From Chaetorhynchus papuensis (taxonomy: Eukaryota; Chordata; Aves; Passeriformes; Rhipiduridae), in the NCBI GenBank assembly GCA_013396525.1, contig VWYX01000257.1, positions 868,001 to 932,000 of the forward strand: a stretch of DNA of 64,000 bases, read 5' to 3'. The position numbers were made by a program, and so were the translations under genes. A model generated the notes under the pieces. The model searched no databases. It had not been told where the DNA came from and was given only the letters and a program-made list of their open reading frames with translations. Positions 42,701 through 49,899 of the stretch are shown one piece after another. Position 1 is the stretch's first letter. Each line of letters starts with the position of its first letter.

Positions 42701-45383
42701 CTCTTTGGAGAAATACTGATGACATGCAAGAGAGAGAACAGCTCAGGTAATACAGATTGCTGTGTTGATCCCTTTAAGACAGGCAAAGGCAGGCAAAAGA
42801 TTGGTATATTCCATGGAAGAATGCTGTTCCTTCTTCATGTGGTGTTCCCAGATACTGCTGTTCTCTTTCCTCTGCCCAAAGAATTGCTCATAATCACTGA
42901 TTCAGCTTACCATAGACCTGGATCATATCACAAAATGCTTTCACAAGTCATCTGAGCCACTATGGTTGAAAAAGGAGGGAGGGGAAACAAAGACAATAAA
43001 AAAAAAGAAAAAAAATCTAGAGGTTTCCTCTCAAATCTAGAATTTTTGCATTAGCCTGTGTTTTCACAAAATATCAGGAAGTCATTGATCAACAGTGGTC
43101 ATAATACAGCTGTCTTACCATTTTATTTGGGTTGAAAGTGTCTATTCTTCACTACCAAAACAGAGAGATCTCCAGAGTTTCAATGGGACATACAGATTTT
43201 GCTGCTAGCCGAGAAAAATAATGGAACTGATGACTGAAAGTGTTTGGCAGACTAGTTGACAGAGCTTTCCCGATTGCCATTAATGCTTTTTTTCTTTCCA
43301 ACCCTCTGATTTTGACTTTGTAAAGAGTTTTGTGTCTCTCCTTAAAGTATTTGTAAAGCAGAATTTTTGTAAAATAAATTTTGTCACAGGCGGCCTGTAC
43401 TGAAAGTGGTAATGGCACTTGTGGTGGCATGTGTGACTGACTCAGTGTGACTGACTCAGTGTGACTGACTCAGTGTGGCTGCCTCCAGTGAGACTGGGTG
43501 AAATCCAGTGAAATTTGGCCTGTCCCTCCTCAGGAGTGAAGCACATGGGATCTGCTGTGCTGGGATGTGCTGGCAGTGAGAGCTCAGATCCACTACAGGT
43601 TACAGCAGCTGAATGAGTTTCCAGGCAGGCACTGAGCCCTGGTGGCTGCCCATGCATGAACTGTGTCTGCTGCAAATGTGAGATAAGGCAGCTTAGCCTA
43701 AGCTAGAGCAAAAGAGATTTAATGTAATTCCAATTAATGCAGATACAGGATAGGGCCCAGGTATACACTGCTCAGTGCAAATGAGGTGTCTGTTTAAACT
43801 GAGAGTAAAACTTCACAGTGTTGCTCTTAAAAATACTGTATTTTCTGGAAGAAGTACAGGTAAGAAGTATGCCCTGTTTTCTTTGTCTAAAAGAAGGAAA
43901 GAAAGGTTAAATGTTGCTTTCAGTATCCAATAATGAAAAGAAAAATTAAATAAATTACCAATTCAGTGTAGGTATGTATGTAAATTATTGGTTACAGCTG
44001 GATTATCTACTGTCCACTTAAAAAAACCAAACCAAAAACACAACAAAAACCCCCTAACCCTTATTTGTGCCATTATTTCTTGACTGAGCTGTAGCTTAGT
44101 ACTCACTTCAGCTTCTCCAGTTCAAAATTAAGACAGTAATTTTTTATGAAATTACTAGTATTTCTGCTTGAAGAATCTTTAAAGGGAAAATGCTCCCGAA
44201 AGTAAAGGATACTTGCCAGAAAAAAAAAAAAAGCTGCTTTGCAGGAGTGTGGTTCAGTCACTGATGTGTTAACACTTAGTTTGTCCTTGCAGATGTTGCT
44301 TCTCTCCATCAGAATGACTCTTCCTATGACAGCCTGGAAAATGAGGCAAATGATGAAGCTGACTCTTCCTCCAGTGACTGGATTAAAACCCATGATCAGG
44401 ATTACAGGAGCAGGGAGTCTGTCTTCACTCTGAGCGACGGCGATTCAGAGCACACAGAGGTGGACGAAATCCAAAGCCAAACCAAAATGAAGCAGTTGAC
44501 AATTTCAGATGCCAACGTGCATCAGAAGTTTTCCTTGCAAGGAAACTCAAACAAGTCTCCCTGCTCCAGAGGTTTCCCCTCAGCAGCTACCTCGGGTGCT
44601 CCCCAGGCCGTGAGGAGGCACCGGCGCTCCTCCGAGCCTGCAGTTGGCCTCCAGAGCTCCGGTTCCGCCCGCACCGACGCCGGGCGCGAGAAGGCAACGC
44701 GCAAAGCCAGCTGTGACTTCGTCCTGCCTCACGAAGGTGAAGAGCATCTCTGCCAGCGCCCGTCATTGCAGGTGGAAGGGCAAAAGCTCAGCAATCAGGG
44801 CTTGGTCCTAGGGATTAATGTTGGTAAAAGTGACAACACAAACCAAAATGTTGAAAGGAAAGACCTGTCCCATTGTCTTCTGCCTCCAATGCCAGAGGGA
44901 TTGAATATTTGCTCAGGATTTAGCTCTTTTAGTCAGTCTTCTTCTGGGACATCTCCATCTGTGTCGTCAAGTTGCTCCCTGGACAGTGCTTTCTCCCAGT
45001 TTTCAGACCAGGCTCTGTTTACCCTAAGTGAAACCTCCTGCCCTTTGGATAGCACTTTTCAGTTGCTAAAGAAGCACGGAGATGCTGCTGCTCCTGTGGC
45101 CGATGACTGTTTGCTTACAGGCACCAAGGTGCCACTGTCTCCACAACCTCCTGACACTGGGGCTGAGGGGGGCTTGGTGGGGCCCAGCAGCAGGTCAGCA
45201 CCCCTGAAACCTACTGATGGAGTCAATGACTGTTTCATTAAGCCTGACCTTCAGCCATTGCCTCTGAAAGTCACTGGAAGAGAGAGACTTCATGATCAAA
45301 GAGGAGGTCTAGAAAAGCATTACAGCAGTCCAAAGTTTGAAGAGACCGACCAAAGCTTTTTGCAGAGGAATCTTAATGCTTAA
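15601..45383 (+). CDS. ARHGAP20: ARHGAP20 (RA-RhoGAP), gene span with 13 coding exons, 5' incomplete
   Basis: Rho GTPase-activating protein 20 stimulates GTP hydrolysis by Rho-family GTPases and is described as a Rap1 effector through its RA domain; it acts in the cytoplasm and at membranes. Thirteen exons with consensus GT/AG borders and matching phases join into 872 codons and a stop; residue 1 here is the first whole codon at 15602. Order: PH domain (about 18-121), RA domain (about 127-205), RhoGAP domain (about 300-500) with GIFRRSG holding the arginine finger at residue 336 and an NLAVCIAP motif at 445-452, then a serine-rich tail ending at 872. The match to the vertebrate protein is recalled family knowledge, not a search. 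The start codon and N-terminal basic segment of the mammalian protein were not found. The final exon encodes fewer residues than I recall for mammals. The paralogue TAGAP lacks this PH-RA arrangement, so ARHGAP20 is preferred. Confidence 0.95.
15772..20874 (+). other. ARHGAP20 intron A-B (5.1 kb)
   Basis: GTGAGT donor and GCCTGCAG acceptor; splits codon 57 after its second base. Mainly unique A+T-rich sequence; no repeat or exon recognised. Confidence 0.85.
20875..21024 (+). CDS. ARHGAP20: ARHGAP20 exon B: middle of PH domain
   Basis: A 150-base exon behind a GCCTGCAG acceptor with a GTAAGA donor, completing codon 57 and giving residues 58-106 plus two bases of 107. It encodes FKLKCQARLCEMWTAF and SFVLGWPTTNCVANF, which continue the PH fold in the order found in vertebrate ARHGAP20. 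No methionine-initiated open frame covers it, so simple ORF calling misses it; it was found by splice phase and by similarity. Confidence 0.93.
21025..22876 (+). other. ARHGAP20 intron B-C (1.9 kb)
   Basis: GTAAGA donor, TTTCAG acceptor; splits codon 107 after its second base. Nothing else recognised inside. Confidence 0.85.
22877..22918 (+). CDS. ARHGAP20: ARHGAP20 exon C: PH C-terminal helix, 42-base micro-exon
   Basis: A 42-base exon between a TTTCAG acceptor and a weak GTACTT donor. It encodes SAEQKETWLSFLQ, the C-terminal helix of the PH domain with the usual invariant tryptophan (residues 108-120, with split codons on each side). Both phases fit exons B and D. Its short length makes it easy to miss. 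Confidence 0.9.
22919..23860 (+). other. ARHGAP20 intron C-D (0.9 kb)
   Basis: Weak GTACTT donor and TTTTGTCAG acceptor; splits codon 121 after its second base. The weak donor follows the 42-base exon. No other feature recognised. Confidence 0.8.
23861..23945 (+). CDS. ARHGAP20: ARHGAP20 exon D: linker and start of RA domain
   Basis: An 85-base exon behind TTTTGTCAG with a strong GTAAGT donor; residues 121-149. It encodes EKEKDNPKTIPLTIIAK and DVGTCAY: a charged linker followed by the first beta strand of the Ras-association domain, the ubiquitin-like fold by which ARHGAP20 is reported to bind Rap1-GTP. It ends on a codon boundary. Confidence 0.92.
23946..26633 (+). other. ARHGAP20 intron D-E (2.7 kb)
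   Basis: GTAAGT donor, TTCACAG acceptor, phase 0. A G+C-richer patch at about 25570-25960 has open frames on both strands without family signal. Confidence 0.85.
26634..26711 (+). CDS. ARHGAP20: ARHGAP20 exon E: RA domain
   Basis: A 78-base, 26-codon phase-0 exon with a pyrimidine-rich CACAG acceptor and GTAAGT donor; residues 150-175. The product reads SKTLNVTNVDTANDVI followed by LMALQQLGIN, the second beta strand and first helix of the RA fold. Because both ends are in phase 0, skipping it would keep the frame but remove the RA core. Confidence 0.94.
26712..30109 (+). other. ARHGAP20 intron E-F (3.4 kb)
   Basis: GTAAGT donor and weak TTTTAAAG acceptor, phase 0. The stretch at about 28290-28640 has the balanced, repeat-free look of conserved non-coding DNA, but conservation cannot be measured here. 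Confidence 0.8.
30110..30176 (+). CDS. ARHGAP20: ARHGAP20 exon F: RA domain
   Basis: A 67-base exon encoding GSEKDYKLWVISGREHAPYP (residues 176-195), then LI and one base of codon 198. It is the third element of the RA fold and is easily recognised as ARHGAP20. The acceptor (TTTTAAAG) is weak, with a poor pyrimidine tract; the donor is GTAAGT. Confidence 0.93.
30177..32119 (+). other. ARHGAP20 intron F-G (1.9 kb)
   Basis: GTAAGT donor, GAACAG acceptor; splits codon 198 after its first base. A 14-bp palindrome CTTAACATGTTAAG lies at 31656-31669. Nothing else recognised. Confidence 0.85.
32120..32302 (+). CDS. ARHGAP20: ARHGAP20 exon G: end of RA domain and linker
   Basis: A 183-base exon, GAACAG acceptor and GTACGT donor, completing codon 198 and giving residues 199-258. 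It encodes HEYPFGIKMSHIRD at the end of the RA domain and then FLMEQLPQELQCQFVLKPS, the conserved linker segment of this family. The 3' half and the following 150 bases of intron are clearly richer in G+C than the surrounding intron. A short HGSKHCACPR stretch looks divergent from the mammalian protein. Confidence 0.94.
32303..36514 (+). other. ARHGAP20 intron G-H (4.2 kb)
   Basis: GTACGT donor, TTTTCCCAG acceptor; splits codon 259 after its first base. The first 170 bases are GC-rich; a short (CA)n run is at 36341-36356. No exon or repeat family recognised. Confidence 0.85.
36515..36693 (+). CDS. ARHGAP20: ARHGAP20 exon H: linker into RhoGAP domain
   Basis: A 179-base exon, TTTTCCCAG acceptor and GTGAGT donor, completing codon 259 and giving residues 260-318. 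It encodes FKRKRSIINWAFWRG, a basic and aromatic segment highly characteristic of ARHGAP20, followed by GKLFGLLLTTIC and the NLPKPLL entry into the RhoGAP fold. It ends on a codon boundary. Confidence 0.95.
38441..38617. repeat. Left arm of a perfect 177-bp inverted repeat
   Basis: Begins AGAAATACCATGCTGCCACT and ends CGCTACTTTGCAG. Its whole length is identical to the reverse complement of 39423-39599. The arm has no coding similarity and no transposon termini; it lies in the ARHGAP20 intron between exons H and I. Confidence 0.98.
39423..39599. repeat. Right arm of a perfect 177-bp inverted repeat
   Basis: Begins CTGCAAAGTAGCGTCTGG and ends CAGCATGGTATTTCT; exact reverse complement of 38441-38617, with an 805-base spacer. 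The right arm ends 207 bases before the exon with the arginine finger. Similarity stops abruptly outside both arms. Confidence 0.98.
39807..39968 (+). CDS. ARHGAP20: ARHGAP20 exon I: RhoGAP catalytic exon with arginine finger
   Basis: A 162-base, 54-codon phase-0 exon with a TTTTTTCAG acceptor and GTATGT donor; residues 319-372. It contains GIFRRSG, the signature loop of RhoGAP domains in which the first arginine (residue 336) is inserted into the GTPase active site, then ELKEKLDSG. The catalytic residue is present, so GAP activity is expected. Symmetric phases mean that skipping this exon would give an in-frame, GAP-dead protein. A long inverted repeat ends 207 bases before it. Confidence 0.96.
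39969..40977 (+). other. ARHGAP20 intron I-J (1.0 kb)
   Basis: GTATGT donor, TTGATAAG acceptor, phase 0. Nothing further recognised. Confidence 0.85.
40978..41087 (+). CDS. ARHGAP20: ARHGAP20 exon J: RhoGAP domain
   Basis: A 110-base exon behind CTCTTGATAAG with a weak GTAGTT donor; residues 373-408 and two bases of 409. It encodes DFLRNIPGSILSSQLCDKWV, the RhoGAP helix and substrate-recognition segment (family form FLRxLPxPL), here with IPGSIL as in ARHGAP20. Confidence 0.95.
41088..41993 (+). other. ARHGAP20 intron J-K (0.9 kb)
   Basis: Weak GTAGTT donor, TTTTCAG acceptor; splits codon 409 after its second base. Nothing further recognised. Confidence 0.85.
41994..42183 (+). CDS. ARHGAP20: ARHGAP20 exon K: RhoGAP domain core
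   Basis: A 190-base exon (TTTTCAG acceptor, GTATGA donor) completing codon 409 and giving residues 410-472. It carries LPRANVFLLRYIFGVLH and then NAFNLAVCIAPSLLWPP, the second RhoGAP signature, whose asparagine (residue 445) is part of the catalytic and binding core in this family. It ends on a codon boundary. Confidence 0.96.
42184..42634 (+). other. ARHGAP20 intron K-L (0.45 kb)
   Basis: GTATGA donor, ATTGCAG acceptor, phase 0. Contains the 12-bp tandem duplication at 42461. Confidence 0.85.
42461..42484. repeat. Two-copy 12-bp tandem repeat
   Basis: GATGTATACCAG is present twice in direct succession in the intron between exons K and L. A small local duplication of no evident function. 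Confidence 0.95.
42635..42746 (+). CDS. ARHGAP20: ARHGAP20 exon L: end of RhoGAP domain
   Basis: A 112-base exon (TTGCAG acceptor, GTAATA donor) giving residues 473-509 and one base of 510. It encodes SSLVQFLIENCCRIFGDEI, the last RhoGAP helix, followed by a basic MTCKRENSS segment leading into the tail. Confidence 0.95.
42747..44292 (+). other. ARHGAP20 intron L-M (1.5 kb)
   Basis: GTAATA donor, CCTTGCAG acceptor; splits codon 510 after its first base. Contains the triple TGACTCA repeat at 43431 and A-rich runs at 42998-43014 and 44220-44232. Confidence 0.85.
43431..43472 (+). promoter_or_regulatory. Three tandem 14-bp units, each with a TGACTCA (AP-1/TRE) site
   Basis: GTGTGACTGACTCA occurs three times in a row, followed by a degraded fourth unit (GTGTGGCTGCCTCCA). 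TGACTCA is at 43438, 43452 and 43466, the consensus AP-1/TRE heptamer, spaced 14 bp apart. It lies in the last coding intron of ARHGAP20. Whether it is an enhancer or a chance microsatellite is not shown by sequence. Confidence 0.6.
44293..45383 (+). CDS. ARHGAP20: ARHGAP20 last coding exon: serine-rich C-terminal tail
   Basis: The terminal coding exon starts after TTGCAG and ends at TAA (45381-45383); residues 510-872. It contains SSYDSLENEANDEAD, SVFTLSDGDSE, RRHRRSSEP and QVEGQKLSNQGLVLGINVGKS, all characteristic of the ARHGAP20 tail, then a long serine-rich low-complexity run and YSSPKFEETDQSF. Mammalian ARHGAP20 is recalled to have two tandem RRHRR-to-GKS blocks and a longer tail; only one block is visible here. 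A GC- and CpG-rich patch at about 44590-44710 coincides with the most divergent part. Serine-rich RRHRRSSEP-type sites look like phosphorylation or 14-3-3 targets, which is inference. Confidence 0.94.
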
Positions 45384-47218
45384 AATAAACACCATGAAGA
45401 AAATGCCTTTGGTGTTGATGTGTGTTCATTTTAAGTTTGACATCCAGGTTGTTCAAATTTAGTTGAGCAGTCCCTGGACTCACAGGTTTTCTTTTTTTTA
45501 GGAAACTGTCTGAGTAATGTTCCAATATAAAGCTTTGCAAGAATATTGTAAGAATAATAAAAATTGCTGAAAAGCAAGCAAATAGCAATCTCCTGAAAAT
45601 CTGGAAGCAACCAGGAGGTAGCTAAGGCCAGTGTCCTGTTCCCTGACCCTGCCAGGGCAGCGGGCTGCCTGCTGGGCCTCTCTCCTTGACCACTTGAGTG
45701 TTGAGCCTTGCAGATGTGAGTCCCAGTCCTTTGTGCTTTTGATGTTACGTGCAAAGTCAGCATAGCTTCCATAACTGTGGTATTATACTACTGTTCTGAA
45801 ACTGATAAATATTACTTTCATTGTCCTCCAAGGAGTGTGTTGTTTTCTGTATGTTTATACAGTATGTTCAATAGGTGTAGTTATTTCACACTGCAAAAGA
45901 AAGAAAAAGTAAGCCCCAAAATATGTAAAGGGAAATGCTGAATCTTGTAACTAACACCTTGCAACTCTGTGTTTCATTTATTGTGTTTTGTGTTCTGTTC
46001 ATGTTTAAGTTGTGAATAGTTTCTTAACATTGCTGTAAATGGCATTATGTATTATTGCAAGCAGAACACAAGTAATTTTATTATGCAACATCTAAGATAT
46101 AGAATCACAGAATGGATTGGGTTGGAAAGGACCTTCAAGATCACCCAGTTCCAACCCCCCCACCATGGGCAGGGACACCTTCCACTAGACCAGGTTACTC
46201 AGAGCCCCATCCAACCTGGCCTTGAACACTTCCAGGGATGGGGCATCCATAACTTCTTGGGGCAACCTGTTTTAGTGCTTCACCACTCTCTGAGTAAAGA
46301 ATTTCTTCCTAGTATCTAATCTGCTCTCTGTCAGTTTAAAACCTTGCCCCTTGTCCTGCCGCTATCTGCCCATATAAAAAGTCATCTCCCTTCTTTTTAT
46401 AGGCCCCCTTAAGGTAATGGAAGGCCAAAGTGAGGTCCTCCTGAAGTCTCTTCTCTGGGCTTAACAATCCCAACTTTCTCAGCATTCTCTCACAGAAGAG
46501 TTTTTCCATTCCTCTAATGTTCTTTATGGTCCTTCTCTGTACTCAGTCCAACAGCTCCATGTCCTCCCTGTGCTGGGACCCCAGAGCTGGATGCAGCACT
46601 GCAGGTGGGGTCTCAGCAGAGCAGAGCAGAGGGGCAGAATCCCCTCCCTGGCCCTGCTGCCCACGCTGCTTTGGATGCAGCCCAGGGCACGTTTGGCTTT
46701 CTGGGCTGTCAGTGCTCATGGCTGGGTCATGTCCAGCCTCTCATCCACCAGCACTCCCAAGTCCTTCTCAGCAGGGCTGCTCTCAAGGAGTTCTCCCAGT
46801 CTGTACCTGTATCTGGGATTGTCCTAGCCCAGGGCAAGGTGCAGCACCTTGCACTTAGACTTGCTGAACCTCCTGAGGTTCTCATGGGCCCACTTCTCAA
46901 GTTCATCCAGGTCCCTCTGGGTGGCATCCCGTCCTTCTGTTGTGTCAACTGCACATCTCAGCATCTGTCATCTACAAACCTGCTGAGGGTGCACTCCGTC
47001 TGGCTGTCTGTGTCATACATCATATAATATATTAGAGTAATGCATTATCTAAATGCTTTGAGTTTGTATAATATATCCCGTTAAATTTTGCTATTATATA
47101 TGTCCTGAAAAAAATGTGTATTTTTGTACTTGCAAAAAACTGCTGCTAATTTTACAAGTTTTGTTTTGTTGTTATGGCACTGGTATTGATGTGTATGCAT
47201 TCAATGCTATATATTAAA
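45384..47218 (+). other. ARHGAP20: Probable ARHGAP20 3' UTR with several poly(A) signals
   Basis: Downstream of the stop the sequence is A+T-rich and non-coding. AATAAA occurs immediately after the stop codon (45384-45389) and again at 45556-45561; ATTAAA at 47213-47218 lies in a very A+T-rich stretch that resembles the end of a long vertebrate 3' UTR. A further AATAAA is at 47553-47558. A minus-strand CR1 occupies 46097-47020. Which signal is used cannot be decided here, so the right-hand limit is a guess. Confidence 0.5.
46097..47020 (-). mobile_element. CR1 LINE, about 0.9 kb, minus strand, in ARHGAP20 3' UTR
   Basis: It starts with ATAGAATCACAGAATGGATT (reverse complement of the CR1 3' end) and runs through CCATGGGCAGGGACACCTTC, GGGATGGGGCATCCATAACT and CTCTGGGCTTAACAATCCCA to TCAACTGCACATCTCAGC and GCTGAGGGTGCACTCCGTC, all familiar avian CR1 sequence. 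It is opposite to the gene, so an ARHGAP20 transcript reaching 47218 would carry it antisense. Frames are broken. The short open frames in this block are shadows of the repeat. Confidence 0.93.
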
Positions 47219-49899
47219 TATTATTTGTTATGTCATAAATTCAGTTTATATTCTGTGTAATTTTTTATGTGTCAGTTCTACAAGTCACTGCTGAAGCAGA
47301 AGTCCCAATGATGCCACTGCAAATCCTGTGTAAGAAAGAACTGAGGCATTTTTCCTCCACTTTGGGTGGATGCCGTCATCCTGTTGACTTCTATAAATTC
47401 TCGTAATTCTCAAGCAAGAATTTGTACCCTTTTTCTCTTCATCTAGTGGTAGGAGGATGTTTTCAGCTAATGGGATTCAGTCAACAATACGGAGGTGAAG
47501 AGAGACCTTGTGGGATATTACATATTAGGACTGGGGGCAATGAAAGGAGGGGAATAAACCAATGAACGAGAGCAAGATTTATTCTTTATTGTTAGCAGGG
47601 TTATAGAGAAAGCAAGAACGACACAGCTACACTAAACACATCTGAGTGTGTGTGTGCATGCATGCAGTGCTTCCCAAATGTCATTGATTCATTCCTCAGC
47701 TTTCTGTTTCCAAGAGCCCTGCCCCACTGCAGTCAATAGTGGCCAGCACTGAAGTTTCAGGTCCTGTTCTGCTTAACTCTGCTCTCCTAAAGGTGCTGCT
47801 GCTCCTAAGCCACTTTCTGAAACACGTAAACAATGTCCAGTGCACTCGGCTGTTTCCATGTGTTACCAGCACAACAGGCTTTTCACTCTTTATGAAACAG
47901 AATATCCATTCTGTTTCATAAAGCAGATTTGGAGGAGGGGGGAAAGTGTGTTAACAAAGTTATAAATAACCTTGAAAATACAGAATCAGAGAGTTACTAT
48001 TTTGGGCTCTAATCCTGCAAATGTATCTGTAAGCAGAGCTGCATTTGTGGAGACCCATGTAATGCAGTAAACCATCATGCACTCAGAACAATTCTCGAAT
48101 GTGTAATGTGTGCAGGCTCTGATTTGACTGCAATTTGTTCTTTTTGTAATCAGCTATTTTAAGAAAAACAGTGGTATGCAGAATCTGATCTGTAAGAGTC
48201 ACCTTCCAAAGGTAAAATACTTTGTGTGCATTTTGAGACCTGTCATCTAACAGCCCTATATATACACCTCCTTCAAAACAAACAGAAAATAGACTGATTG
48301 ACACGATGCTATTTTGAAATAAAACAGCTACTCTGCATTTCCATTTCTTTTCAAAATGGTAAAAAGCGTATTGCTGTGCTGCCAAGATTACATTGAGCAG
48401 CAAATACTGATTCATTGCATCAATAATAAAGCTTTAGAAACCCTCTAGTCTCTGCAATATAAATTTTCTGTCCTGCAAATGGTATCTTCCAACAAGTCAT
48501 TTATCTCTGCTGTCTGAAGAAAGAGTGTATCAAACTGTGCTTCGATGTGAAGTGAGTTATGTGTCTGCTTTGAGCTGTAGCTAATGGTAGAGTGCTTTCA
48601 GCTTTAAATGTGTGGTGAACAAGCTGGATGTAGACCCAGCACAATTTGAAATGCACTTCTGTCTTACAAGATCCACACCCTGCTGCTGCACGAGGCGTGG
48701 TCTGTGACAATCATAAAAAAGAGCACTAATGGAGAAGATCAGTGTCTGCAATGCCTCAGTGAAGGAATTAAATGCTGGTAAGGTCCCAAGTGGGTTGTAC
48801 TGCACCTTTTCAGTGTCAGATGCAACTCTGCACTGCAGTAAGCATCCCCCAGCTCTGGCATGGGCTCCTCCTGGGGCTGCAGGTGGATCTCTGTGTCCCT
48901 GTGGTCCTCCAGCACCATCCCCAAGAGTCACACCATGTGCCCAAGAGTATTGATGATGATTTCTTAAATAACCCAGAAAATGTCTAAGAAACCAGCAAAA
49001 GCTGTAGTCTTACAGCCAATCTTCACGTTATCCCAACAAACATATATTAGGAGCAGAGACCATGATACATTTTCCCTCAGTATTTAGCATCTCCCCATAC
49101 CCTGTGTTTAGAATACCTGAACATGCCTAAGGAGATAGCCTCAGTCCAGACACCACTGGACATTCCCAAGCACTCAGATCTGGAGGGAGGCCCAAGGCAC
49201 CAGCCGCCCTGGGGGCTTTTCCCTCTCCAGGGCCTGATGTGGGAAGCGGCTGAGCAAGGGGCTGCGGCCGCATTGAGCCTCATCTTTGGCATTTGTGCAA
49301 GGCCACTTCCCCGTGGAAGAGTCCTTCGCTCCTGCCAAGTGTAAGAGGCACTGGAGCATGATGTCTGCTGGCTGAGCAGAGCCCCTCATCAGCATCAGGG
49401 GAAGGGAGCCGGCTCTCTCTTGCACAGACATGCTTGCATGATTTCACTTGCTCCCGAGATTAGTTACCGATGTCTCTGCATTGAGGCCACTGTCAAGTTA
49501 AACTGATTGACCCACTGGTGTCCAAAGGGGAAGATTCTTTGGTTAAAGGTGTTGAATATTTCTGCTAGGGCATGGTCACCACACAAGGCCTAAAGGTTTT
49601 GGACATCATTTGTGTTTTATAAATATTTACAATGCAGTCTGTAATGATTTTTCCTTGATGGTAGGTTTGCTCCAGGCCCTATTTTGTCGGTTTCGTCGCG
49701 GCTTCACTGCAAATGTCAGCAGTTCCTCGAGGACAAGTACTCGGTAGCTGCTGCCAGTTGCATTAAGTTAAATATTTCAGAATTTAGCCGTTCTGTGACC
49801 CTGCATGGGAGAGGTGTTTCCCATACAGAAATTATTTCTCTGCACTTGATTCTCATGTCACAAACTATTTCCATCATTGTGCTACAAATCTGCTCTCGG
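47219..49899. other. Downstream flank, no gene recognised
   Basis: Unique-looking sequence with the hairpin at 47888 and chance open frames only. If the AATAAA at 47553 is used, the ARHGAP20 3' UTR would reach about 47575. Confidence 0.55.
47888..47923. repeat. Perfect 16-bp hairpin with 4-base loop
   Basis: CTTTATGAAACAGAAT, loop ATCC, ATTCTGTTTCATAAAG. All 16 pairs match. It lies about 700 bases past the last probable ARHGAP20 poly(A) signal, in otherwise ordinary sequence. The loop and stem are too short for a typical microRNA precursor. Confidence 0.97.

Noticed and set aside
49483..49520. GAGGCCACTGTCAA shared with the 177-bp inverted repeat arm
   Set aside because: Similarity fades right after 14 bases; too short to claim a third copy.
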